From the NCBI GenBank assembly GCA_900552975.1, contig UWSL01000069.1, positions 1 through 8,106 of the forward strand: 8,106 bases of DNA, read 5' to 3'. The stretch comes from an uncultured Mycoplasmatota bacterium (GTDB lineage Bacteria > Bacillota_I > Bacilli_A > RF39 > UBA660). The notes beneath the pieces are model-generated. The model saw only the letters and a list, made by a program, of their open reading frames with translations, did no database searches and had not been told where the DNA came from. Positions within the stretch are counted from its first letter, which is position 1; each line of letters starts with the position of its first letter. Shown here one piece after another: positions 1 to 6,147 of the stretch. The position numbers and the translations under genes are program-made.

Positions 1-123
1 ATTATTTTTGAAATTATTTTTGATAATAATTAAATTAGAAATAATAATTATCATTGCTATTATTAGAATCAATAAACGTATGATGAAGTTTATTTTTTCT
101 TTTGAATCAAATAACTTTTGCAT
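1..123 (-). CDS. N-terminus of a small or membrane-anchored protein, cut by the window edge
   Basis: An open frame starts at the ATG complementary to 121-123 and runs 41 codons without a stop to the left edge. It begins MQKLFDSKEKINFIIRLL. After a short charged start (residues 1-12), residues 13-34 are almost purely I/L/M/V/A, a membrane segment that could be a signal anchor, followed by a KNNFKNN-like polar stretch. A ribosome site GGTGAT lies 3 bases before the ATG (127-132), which matches the 3' part of the anti-SD complement (GGAGGTGATC) and supports the start. The gene lies downstream of the lipoprotein gene and its hairpin terminator, on the same strand. A TATAAT lies at 139-144 but would leave almost no leader, so transcription may come from read-through. 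The function cannot be named from 41 residues. Confidence 0.6.
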   Translation of the reverse strand, partial: MQKLFDSKEKINFIIRLLILIIAMIIIISNLIIIKNNFKNN

Positions 124-150
124 TCTATCACCATTTTGATTATATAATAA

Positions 151-177
151 AACATAGAACTTTTAAAGTTCTATGTT
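151..177 (-). terminator. Hairpin terminator overlapping the lipoprotein stop codon
   Basis: Positions 151-163 are the exact reverse complement of 165-177, giving a 13-bp perfect palindrome around one base (effectively an 11-bp stem with a 5-base loop). On the minus strand it is followed by TTTTATTATAT, a short broken U-run. The TAG stop of the lipoprotein gene (171-173) lies inside the stem. It is AU-rich with few GC pairs, so termination may be leaky towards the gene at 1-123. Confidence 0.65.
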
Positions 178-650
178 AACATGTATTCAATATTAATAAT
201 TTTGTTATTTTCTGTAACAAAAGATAAGCTTGTTCCATTAGTACTATAGATATAAACATCATTTTGACTAGTTGTTGCTTGACCATAAGTTTGTTCCATT
301 TTTTCTTTAGTGTCACCTATTTTTAAACCTTCATTTGTTGTAATATTTTCGCTAGTAAACCATAATGATTTGATTTTTTCAACATTATTTTCGATACTTG
401 TTTCAATTTCAAAGTTATCATAAGAGTACACTTTAGTATTTTCGTTTTCTTTTCGCGAATCGTTGCTTAATCCTAAAGTAGCTATAATATTGGTATAATT
501 ACTATTTAGTTTTATGGCAATATTATCATAATTTAAGTAATATTCCGTCTGTTCTAATTTAGCAGTTGTACTTTTTTTGTTTTGACAGGCACTTAAATTT
601 ATTGAAATTAAAATAATTATTAAAACGACGGCTATTTTTTTAATTTTCAT
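171..650 (-). CDS. Small lipoprotein with two BLIP/SmpA-like half repeats
   Basis: This is a 159-residue predicted lipoprotein. It has a basic start (MKIKK), a hydrophobic core at residues 6-18 and a lipobox LSAC with the lipidated cysteine at residue 22, so it should be anchored on the outer face of the membrane. The mature part has two similar halves, about 45-100 and 107-158. Each starts with an 'I..G/N.....I...G' helix-type segment (NSNYTNIIATLG; IGDTKEKMEQTYG) and continues into strands ending in 'NNVEKIKSLWF' or 'NNKIINIEYML'. This is the pattern of BLIP/SmpA-OmlA-type folds; that comparison is inference. I chose the ATG at 648-650 because GGAGAAG lies 9 bases upstream (660-666). An in-frame ATG at 666-668 has no ribosome site and would add six residues. 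The start overlaps the end of miaB by 11 bases, so translation is probably coupled. The substrate or partner is unknown. Confidence 0.8.
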   Translation of the reverse strand: MKIKKIAVVLIIILISINLSACQNKKSTTAKLEQTEYYLNYDNIAIKLNSNYTNIIATLGLSNDSRKENENTKVYSYDNFEIETSIENNVEKIKSLWFTSENITTNEGLKIGDTKEKMEQTYGQATTSQNDVYIYSTNGTSLSFVTENNKIINIEYMLT

Positions 651-2058
651 TAATGATAGCTTCTCCATCTAAACTAAAACTTTTAGCTTCGGTAATTTTA
701 ACATCAATAATTTGACCAATTTTATCTTGAGCATTAGTAACATTAACAAGTTTCATTGTTTCAGTATAACCAAATACTTTATTGTTATCTTTTTCACTAG
801 TTCCTTCTATTAAAACTTTTTCTATTTTGCCAAGATATTTTTGATTAGCTTGTAAACTATACTTATTTACTAATTCATTTAAAGTTTGAAGACGTTTTTC
901 TTTAACATCCATACTTATTTTATCATCAAGTTTAGCTGCTGGAGTGCCTTCACGAGGACTATAAATAAAAGTAAAAGCACTATCAAATTGACATTCATTA
1001 ACGACTTCTAAAGTTTCATTAAAATCTTCATCAGATTCATTTGGAAAACCAACAATAATATCCGTAGTGATAGAACAATCTTTAACGGCTTTTTTGATTT
1101 TCTTGTACAAATCTAAATATTCTTCTTTTGTATAACGTCTTCCCATCTTTCTTAATATTTCTGTTGAACCAGATTGTAATGGTAAATGAATGTATGGCAT
1201 TATGTTATCATACTTAGCTATAGTTGAAATCATCTCATCGGTAAAATCCCAAGGATGTGAAGTTACAAAGCGAACACGAGGAATATTAGTTTTACTGACA
1301 GCTTCTAATAGTTCTGCAAATGACAGCTCGTCAGTTAAATCTTTACCATAGGCATTAACATTTTGACCTAGTAATGTGACTTCTTGATAGCCGTCTTTAA
1401 CTAATTGTTCAACTTCAGCAATTATTTCTTTGCTATGACGACTTCTTTGTTTGCCTCTAGTATATGGAACGATACAATATGTACAAAATTTGTCACAACC
1501 ATATTGAATGTTTACCCATGCTTTTATAGCTGAGTCTCTTTTATAAGAAATATTTTCATATACATCACCTTCACATGAATAAACATTTATTTCTTGTTTG
1601 TGAGCATTTCTAATTATTAAATCCTGTAATTCGTGAATATTATGTGTACCGAAGACAATATCGACATAAGGATGTTTTTTCATAAGTTCTTCAACTACAT
1701 TTTCTTCTTGAGCCATACAACCACAAATACCAATTATTAAATCGTGATTATTCTTTTCTTTTTCATGTTTGCAACGACCTAAAAAACCATATAATTTATC
1801 ATGAGCATTTTCACGGATTGCACAAGTGTTTAAAATAACAATATCAGCTGTTTCAATAGTGTCAGTTTCAGTAAATCCTAAAGATTCCAAACGAGCTTTT
1901 ATTTCTTCACCATCATGAACATTCATTTGGCATCCATATGTTCTTAAAAAATATTTTTGACCTTTGAACATATTAGAATCATAATTTTGATTTAATTCTA
2001 TGTAGTTTACTTTTTCTTTTGTTCTTCTTCGTGCTTCTTTGATATTTGGTAAGTTCAT
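640..2058 (-). CDS. miaB: tRNA-2-methylthio-N6-dimethylallyladenosine synthase MiaB
   Basis: This is a radical SAM methylthiotransferase that converts i6A37 to ms2i6A37 in tRNAs reading UNN codons, acting in the cytoplasm with two iron-sulfur clusters. In the 472-residue form, the N-terminal UPF0004 domain has its three cluster cysteines at C43 (YGCQMN), C79 (NTCAIRENA) and C114 (GCMAQE). The radical SAM motif CDKFCTYC gives C188, C192 and C195, followed by IVPYTRGKQRSR. Further family motifs are LLGQNVNAYG, TSHPWDF, HLPLQSGS, TDIIVGFPNE and YSPREGTPAA. A TRAM RNA-binding domain fills about residues 401-470. Length and motifs are complete, so the enzyme should be active. I prefer the ATG at 2056-2058 (MNLPNIKEA), because AGAGATGAT sits 4 bases before it. 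An ATG at 2065-2067 is possible but directly abuts the purine run. It heads a unit with the lipoprotein gene, behind an extended -10 promoter. Confidence 0.97.
   Translation of the reverse strand: MNLPNIKEARRRTKEKVNYIELNQNYDSNMFKGQKYFLRTYGCQMNVHDGEEIKARLESLGFTETDTIETADIVILNTCAIRENAHDKLYGFLGRCKHEKEKNNHDLIIGICGCMAQEENVVEELMKKHPYVDIVFGTHNIHELQDLIIRNAHKQEINVYSCEGDVYENISYKRDSAIKAWVNIQYGCDKFCTYCIVPYTRGKQRSRHSKEIIAEVEQLVKDGYQEVTLLGQNVNAYGKDLTDELSFAELLEAVSKTNIPRVRFVTSHPWDFTDEMISTIAKYDNIMPYIHLPLQSGSTEILRKMGRRYTKEEYLDLYKKIKKAVKDCSITTDIIVGFPNESDEDFNETLEVVNECQFDSAFTFIYSPREGTPAAKLDDKISMDVKEKRLQTLNELVNKYSLQANQKYLGKIEKVLIEGTSEKDNNKVFGYTETMKLVNVTNAQDKIGQIIDVKITEAKSFSLDGEAIINEN
660..666 (-). promoter_or_regulatory. 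Ribosome binding site of the lipoprotein gene, inside miaB
   Basis: GGAGAAG on the minus strand, 9 bases before the ATG at 648-650 and within the codons for the last residues of MiaB (Gly-Glu-Ala). It decides the lipoprotein start and implies that ribosomes ending miaB can reinitiate. Confidence 0.65.
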
Positions 2059-2083
2059 TGACATCATCTCTTTTCAGTAGTTA

Positions 2084-2092
2084 ATTATAACA
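2084..2092 (-). promoter_or_regulatory. Extended -10 promoter for miaB
   Basis: TGTTATAAT on the minus strand is a perfect TATAAT (2084-2089) with the extended TGn element. There is no good -35: a 17-base spacer falls on the T-run of the preceding terminator. The predicted start near 2077 gives a leader of about 20 bases carrying the miaB ribosome site. Confidence 0.6.
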
Positions 2093-2107
2093 AATTATTG
2101 AAATAAA

Positions 2108-2151
2108 AAAAAGATATTTATAATAAGCTGTTAACTTATTAATATCTTTTT
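2108..2151 (-). terminator. Rho-independent terminator after the 221-residue membrane protein gene
   Basis: The outer stem pairs 2108-2117 with 2142-2151 (10 bp). A three-base bulge (2118-2120) follows, then an inner stem of 2121-2127 with 2135-2141 (7 bp) and a 7-base loop. On the minus strand it ends in TTTTTTTT (2105-2112). It also has T's on the plus-strand side, so it could work both ways. Its right end overlaps the TAA stop (2150-2152) of the gene it ends, and it insulates miaB. Confidence 0.85.
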
Positions 2152-2815
2152 AAACTCTGTTTTTTTTATTTCTTTTAATAATAAAGATAATTGTTGTTAA
2201 TATGATTACTATCGTTAAAATAATAACAATAACTAATAAGGTATAATCGTGTTTATTACTTTTCTTTTTAATAATTTGAGGTTTTTCCTGATTTTCTTCA
2301 TTAGTTTCCAATGAATCTAAAATTTCATCTGCTCGTTCTTGAACAGAATCATCTATAGTTTGATTAATTATACTATCAATTTTTTCTTTTTCTGATATGT
2401 CGCCTTGACCACTTATCACTGATTTATTTATTCTAAAAATATAGTAATAACTATGTACAGAACTACCATTTTCAGTAAAGTCAAATTGAATATAACTATA
2501 ATTTTCTGATTCCGAATCATCTAAGTTATAACTTGCTATAATATTTTTTTCAATGATGTTTAAACCTGATGTATCAAATAAATTTTTAAATTCCTCTTTA
2601 GCTTTAGTTTCTGTATCATAATTAGTATAAACAAACGATTCATCACATATCTCTGTTCCTTCTAAGCAGGCATATACACCATTTTCAAATATATCTGTTG
2701 TATAGCCGGCTTTATCCATAATCAATTTGAAATAATATTGATCGATTTCAGTATAAGCATAAACATCTAAGGAAAATATTAAGAAGACAGTTAGTAAATA
2801 TAATATTTTTTTCAT
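2150..2815 (-). CDS. Secreted-domain protein with C-terminal membrane anchor, unknown function
   Basis: I do not recognise the family. The 221-residue product starts MKKILYLLTVFLIFSLDVYA, a signal peptide with a likely cut after A20 (VYA). An extracellular region of about 170 residues follows. It has two close cysteines, C50 and C57 (ACLEGTEIC), that could form a disulfide, and aromatic strands near 105-128. An acidic, coiled-coil-like segment (140-180) and a short lysine-rich stretch lead to a membrane helix at about 191-213 and a basic tail KRNKKNRV, giving a type I topology. The start at 2813-2815 is set by AGGAG at 2821-2825, which overlaps the TAG stop of the upstream 883-residue gene; only 8 bases separate the genes, so they are cotranscribed and probably coupled. 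A start at 2836 would add MPWIGEI ahead of the signal peptide and lacks a ribosome site. A role as partner or anchor for the upstream surface protein is inference. Confidence 0.85.
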   Translation of the reverse strand: MKKILYLLTVFLIFSLDVYAYTEIDQYYFKLIMDKAGYTTDIFENGVYACLEGTEICDESFVYTNYDTETKAKEEFKNLFDTSGLNIIEKNIIASYNLDDSESENYSYIQFDFTENGSSVHSYYYIFRINKSVISGQGDISEKEKIDSIINQTIDDSVQERADEILDSLETNEENQEKPQIIKKKSNKHDYTLLVIVIILTIVIILTTIIFIIKRNKKNRV

Positions 2816-2820
2816 AATTT

Positions 2821-2825
2821 CTCCT
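2821..2825 (-). promoter_or_regulatory. Ribosome binding site overlapping the upstream stop codon
   Basis: AGGAG on the minus strand, 5 bases before the ATG at 2813-2815. Its first two bases are the last two bases of the TAG stop of the 883-residue gene, a classic layout for translational coupling. Confidence 0.8.
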
Positions 2826-5475
2826 ATCCAGGGCATTTTGTATCACAATTAGCGCCAGTTTTATTTATACATTTATTTCGTACATAGTAGACTTTTTTGT
2901 TATAAGAAATTTTATAAAATTTTCCATTAGTATCTAATAAATATACTTTATCTCCACCATTCACAACTATATCTCCAGTTTGATAATCGGCATGTTCATC
3001 TTTAACATGAAGATATGTACCGGTATAATCGCAAACGTATCTTACAGGGCATGCTCTTAGGTTACTTGCTGAACAACAAGATTGTGTATTGCAAGCTATG
3101 TTACAATTTTCTGCTGCTGGTGTTCCATGAGCAGATGAACATGTTTTGCCATCAACAGTTGATACATATTTTCCTGTTTTGGTGCCGGCTTTGGTACCAC
3201 CACCACAAGTCTTACTACATTTAGCTCCTGATTTAGCCTTACATGTTCCATACTCTGCTTTTTTTCCTCCACAATTTGTTGTCCCAACTTTAGAAGTACT
3301 TGTTTTTCCACATTGTGTTTTATTATCGGTAGCCATTGTTTTACAGGTTTTTGTTTTGCTTTTAGTACCACCACACGAATCTGTACAAGAACCATAGTCA
3401 CTTGTTGTACAGGATTCTGGCAATTTACCTCCACATTTTACATTTTCTTCAACATCTCTAGTTTTACATGTTTTAGTGCCATCTGTGCTTTTTTTAGTAC
3501 ATGTTTTGGATGTTTTATACGTTCCTCCACAGGCATCACTACAAGTGCTTTTTGCTACTGGATCTGTGCATGTTTCAGTAGCACTGACTCCTCCACAAGT
3601 TTTCTCACACGATTTACTGTTAGACTCAATGTCTGAGGCACAAGCTTCTTGAGTATATTTATCTTTTTTCAATTGAGTTTTTGTAGCACGTTGTGTACCA
3701 CCACAGGCATTAGAGCAAGTAGTATATTCTGTTCCACATGTATATTTACCATTATTAACTATGTTAGCTGCAACGCTACAACTTTGATATACAGTATATT
3801 CTGAAGTGTTTTTCATATCAGATACTAGACCAGCTTCATCTTTTACCCAAATATAAAAAGTTACTTTTCCACCAGTACTATATGCAATTCCAGTATTTTG
3901 ATCAGTTGTTTGTTTGTAATCTACCCATTTCAAGTTACAATCATTAAAATTGTTAGAGGTTAATATACACATTTTTTTAACACCACTAGTTAAATCGTTA
4001 GCATTAATTGTTAATGTAACTATATTAGTATGATATTCTTTATTTTTACTAGCAACAGCTACTTTACTGATAAGAGGTTTTGCTGTATCAACTTTAATAG
4101 TTTCTTCACTACTATTAGTTTTACCAGCCAAAGATTTAACAGCACAAGTATATTTTTGTCCTGTAGTGTCACTTTGTTTAGCTTTTTGAGCCGAGCCAAT
4201 CAAGCCTGAACCAACGTAGTTTGAATAACTTTTAGTAGTTCCTTTAGATAAGCCAAAATATAAACCACTAATACCAGCTTGAGAAGTTGTCATTTTTGGA
4301 GTTACTTCTTCAGTGCGCCAACCATGTTCGCCTACTTTGCCTTCAAATTCTATAGTACAAGATGGTGTAGTGTTATCGATATTATTAACTGATATTTTGT
4401 TTTTTGGGTACACTGAAATATTGCCAACATTGTCTTCAGTCCAAATATTATATTCACCAGTAGTTGGTACTTCATATTCTTTTTCATAGGTACATTTACC
4501 ATTGGAACAAAGTTCAATTGAATTAACACCTGGTGAATTATAAGCTGAACCTGTTCCAATGTATAGTTTTTTAGCTCCACTACCATTACCATCATCTGCT
4601 TTAACAATTACTTTTTGATTAGATGTTATCCATTCTGCATTGGCTATTACGGAAGCCGTTGCTTCTTCTTTATCGATACGAGCATTAATAGTTTTGCTTT
4701 TAGTCGAACCATCTTTGAAATGATATGTTATAACAATATTTCCGTTATAAATAACACTTGCATCAATGTTAATGGCGTTATAATAAGTATTAGGGTCACT
4801 TAAGTAAGATGTTCCTGTGTATATATTAGATTTGTTTTTATCTAAAACAATAACATCTTTGTCGACAGTATTACCATTATAGTCATAAGAAGCCTTAATG
4901 ATTGGATTTTTTTCTGATTCATGAGATTGGTCAATATAAGTATCGCTTGAGACAACTAAGGTTAAATCTTTATTTGTCCATGGTAAAACATTGTTGGAAT
5001 TAGGACTTAATTTTGTATTAGTGTCTTGGGTATAAGCAACAACTTTGATTTTAGTGTCATCAATAGCTTGATTAGCTAGTGTACAGTTTTGAGTTTTTTC
5101 ATCATAGCTAGCAATTATTTCACCGTTTTTATATGATATCTTTATGGTGTTACAAATCATATTTTTGTTGTCAGTTGGATTAACTATTTTAGACAAACCA
5201 TTTTCGGTAGATTCATCAGCTGTTAGATAGCCTTCAACAACTAATTTATTAACGGAAATAGATGTTGTCCGATCAATATTATTCTCTTTAGCCCATTTAG
5301 CTGCCGATGTTTCTATTTGAGATACTTTGTTTTCATAAGCTTTTTGTTTAGCATTAGAGTTAACTCCATTATATGCTCCTATAGCTATTAGTGATATAAT
5401 TGCTAATATAGAAATTACAGCTAGTAGTTCTACTAATGTAAAACCTCTATTATGTTTCTTCACAACTAATTTCAT
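2824..5475 (-). CDS. Large prepilin-like surface protein with Ig-like, TSP1-like and SH3-like domains
   Basis: This is an 883-residue secreted protein. Residues 1-33 form a class III (type IV pilin/pseudopilin) signal: basic MKLVVKKHNRG, then FTLVELL with Glu at +5 and a hydrophobic helix; cleavage by a prepilin peptidase is expected after G11. The amphipathic helix runs to about 65, and C108 and C131 may close a pilin-like head. Beta-rich Ig-like regions follow, about 142-268, 269-367 (ending in 'TEDNVGNIS'), 368-466 and 467-565 ('WVKDEAGLVS'). Residues 566-796 hold 25 cysteines in four TSP1-like modules. Residues 816-869 (GTYLHVKD...GKFYKISYNKKVYYV) resemble a bacterial SH3 domain with flanking cysteines. 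Pilins are usually under 200 residues, so this is an unusually large ectodomain. GAGTTGAT lies 3 bases before the ATG. It is a paralogue of the protein at 6148-8106 and heads its own unit. The product could be a minor pilus-tip adhesin or simply a membrane-anchored surface protein. No pilus machinery is present here. Confidence 0.9.
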   Translation of the reverse strand: MKLVVKKHNRGFTLVELLAVISILAIISLIAIGAYNGVNSNAKQKAYENKVSQIETSAAKWAKENNIDRTTSISVNKLVVEGYLTADESTENGLSKIVNPTDNKNMICNTIKISYKNGEIIASYDEKTQNCTLANQAIDDTKIKVVAYTQDTNTKLSPNSNNVLPWTNKDLTLVVSSDTYIDQSHESEKNPIIKASYDYNGNTVDKDVIVLDKNKSNIYTGTSYLSDPNTYYNAINIDASVIYNGNIVITYHFKDGSTKSKTINARIDKEEATASVIANAEWITSNQKVIVKADDGNGSGAKKLYIGTGSAYNSPGVNSIELCSNGKCTYEKEYEVPTTGEYNIWTEDNVGNISVYPKNKISVNNIDNTTPSCTIEFEGKVGEHGWRTEEVTPKMTTSQAGISGLYFGLSKGTTKSYSNYVGSGLIGSAQKAKQSDTTGQKYTCAVKSLAGKTNSSEETIKVDTAKPLISKVAVASKNKEYHTNIVTLTINANDLTSGVKKMCILTSNNFNDCNLKWVDYKQTTDQNTGIAYSTGGKVTFYIWVKDEAGLVSDMKNTSEYTVYQSCSVAANIVNNGKYTCGTEYTTCSNACGGTQRATKTQLKKDKYTQEACASDIESNSKSCEKTCGGVSATETCTDPVAKSTCSDACGGTYKTSKTCTKKSTDGTKTCKTRDVEENVKCGGKLPESCTTSDYGSCTDSCGGTKSKTKTCKTMATDNKTQCGKTSTSKVGTTNCGGKKAEYGTCKAKSGAKCSKTCGGGTKAGTKTGKYVSTVDGKTCSSAHGTPAAENCNIACNTQSCCSASNLRACPVRYVCDYTGTYLHVKDEHADYQTGDIVVNGGDKVYLLDTNGKFYKISYNKKVYYVRNKCINKTGANCDTKCPG
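3088..3780 (-). repeat. Four cysteine-rich TSP1-like modules in the 883-residue protein
   Basis: Protein residues 566-796 carry 25 cysteines in 231 residues. The motif C-[ST]-x-x-C-G-G recurs at residues 587 (CSNACGG), 645 (CSDACGG), 697 (CTDSCGG) and 753 (CSKTCGG), at spacings of 58, 52 and 56. It is followed by basic T/K-rich stretches, then further cysteines and, after the first three, a closing CGG (627-629, 681-683, 735-737). Thrombospondin type 1 repeats have the same length (about 55) and a C-S-x-x-C-G-x-G-x-x-x-R-x-R-x-C core. Here lysines replace the arginines and the usual tryptophans are absent, so the family assignment is by resemblance. Confidence 0.7.
3589..4452 (-). repeat. Copy 1 of a duplicated coding segment (paralogous with 7255-8106)
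   Basis: Codons for residues 342-629 of the 883-residue protein match the fragment encoded at 7255-8106. Over the first 160 residues the two align without gaps with about 95 identities (counted by hand). Shared blocks include YPKNKISVNNID, AGISGLYFGL and GQKYTCAVKSLAG. DNA similarity is also visible, for example at 4387-4450 against 8039-8100. Confidence 0.85.
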
Positions 5476-5499
5476 AAAATCAACTCTATTCTGTAATTA

Positions 5500-5508
5500 A
5501 TTTTACCA
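5500..5508 (-). promoter_or_regulatory. Probable extended -10 promoter for the 883-residue protein operon
   Basis: TGGTAAAAT on the minus strand gives TAAAAT (5500-5505) with an extended TGn. No convincing -35 is present at 16-18 bases. It lies between the upstream terminator and the gene, giving a leader of about 18-20 bases that contains the GAGTTGAT ribosome site. The rest of the 168-base gap (5476-5643) is plain AT-rich sequence plus the terminator at 5595-5630. Confidence 0.5.
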
Positions 5509-5594
5509 TATTTTTATAAACTTAGAATATCAAAACCAAATATTTTTTATTATATTTTTATTAATTATAACTATTATCATTAATTTATGAAATT

Positions 5595-5630
5595 AAAAAA
5601 GTAAAAAATGGAACATATTTTTTACTTTTT
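5595..5630 (-). terminator. Strong bidirectional hairpin terminator after the FxLYD gene
   Basis: Positions 5596-5609 are the exact reverse complement of 5617-5630: a 14-bp stem with a 7-base loop (5610-5616). On the minus strand the stem ends in a T-run (complement of 5595-5600). It ends the unit containing the 6148-8106 gene and the gene at 5644-6144. Confidence 0.85.
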
Positions 5631-5643
5631 GTTATATAACTAT

Positions 5644-6144
5644 TTAATGTGTTACTTTGTACTGAGTGAAATCAAAGAGATTAGAATGATCTTCATCTAA
5701 ATAAACTTCATTAATTGAATCTGTTTCACCGACTTTTAAATTAATTTTTTTAGTAAACGAAACTAATTCATTATTTTTATCATCATACAAAGTAAATATC
5801 ATTTTGTAATCTACTAGATCTTGAGCCGTATTATTTACAACATCAGCCAGAACCATACAGCCATAAACACCATCAATCAGTTCTGCTCTAATGTTAGCAA
5901 CACCTATACCTTCTAGATTATAATTTTCTTTTTGTGAAACAATAATATTGTTCATGTCCGTTTCAGGAATAATGGGTGTTTCTTTACGATCGCCCCATAA
6001 GACAAGTTCACCATCTTTAGTTTCAATTAAATCAACAGGTTCTTTTTGCTTCTTTAGATTTTTGACAATTAAGAAGGACGAAAATGACAAAACAATTATT
6101 AGAGTTACTACACCAATTATTATTAATATTTTTTTCTTTTTCAT
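5644..6144 (-). CDS. Membrane-anchored FxLYD-type domain protein
   Basis: The 166-residue product has a basic MKKKK start and a membrane helix at about 6-27 (signal anchor, C-terminus outside), then a variable linker to about 75. Residues 81-165 look like an FxLYD domain: a beta sandwich with 'ADVVNNTAQDLVDYKMIFTL' leading into Y-D-D, where IFTLYD fits the F-x-L-Y-D signature of the family, followed by a polar hairpin and 'KVGET'. FxLYD proteins are small extracytoplasmic proteins of Gram-positive bacteria whose roles are mostly unassigned. The start at 6142-6144 follows AAAGGA (6151-6156). Only 3 bases separate it from the stop of the large upstream gene, so translation is probably coupled. 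It takes the same place after its large surface-protein gene as the 221-residue gene does after the other paralogue, although the two small proteins are not alike. Confidence 0.85.
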   Translation of the reverse strand: MKKKKILIIIGVVTLIIVLSFSSFLIVKNLKKQKEPVDLIETKDGELVLWGDRKETPIIPETDMNNIIVSQKENYNLEGIGVANIRAELIDGVYGCMVLADVVNNTAQDLVDYKMIFTLYDDKNNELVSFTKKINLKVGETDSINEVYLDEDHSNLFDFTQYKVTH

Positions 6145-6147
6145 ATA

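Noticed and set aside
139..144. TATAAT on the minus strand just before the left-edge gene
   Set aside because: No -35 or extended TG, and the start point would fall within the ribosome site; likely chance in AT-rich sequence.
3096..3434. Minus-strand frame in another register inside the 883-residue gene
   Set aside because: Fully nested in a well-supported gene and rich in K/Q/V from the repeated codons; an out-of-frame shadow.
3015..3636. Several plus-strand open frames opposite the cysteine-rich region (3015-3224, 3146-3397, 3313-3636)
   Set aside because: They mirror the repetitive TGT/GGA codons of the real minus-strand gene, have no ribosome sites, and give low-complexity C/F/T-rich products.
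4350..4803. Minus-strand frame 4350-4607 and plus-strand frame 4615-4803
   Set aside because: Both sit inside the Ig-like region of the 883-residue gene, lack start signals and have no recognisable domain.
5529..5534. TTGATA as a -35 box for the 883-residue gene
   Set aside because: It is 23 bases from the -10 candidate, too far for a standard sigma-A promoter.
5530..5595. Possible regulatory RNA or riboswitch in the gap before the 883-residue gene
   Set aside because: Only plain AT-rich sequence with weak inverted TTAAT/ATTAA; no conserved riboswitch or T-box elements visible.
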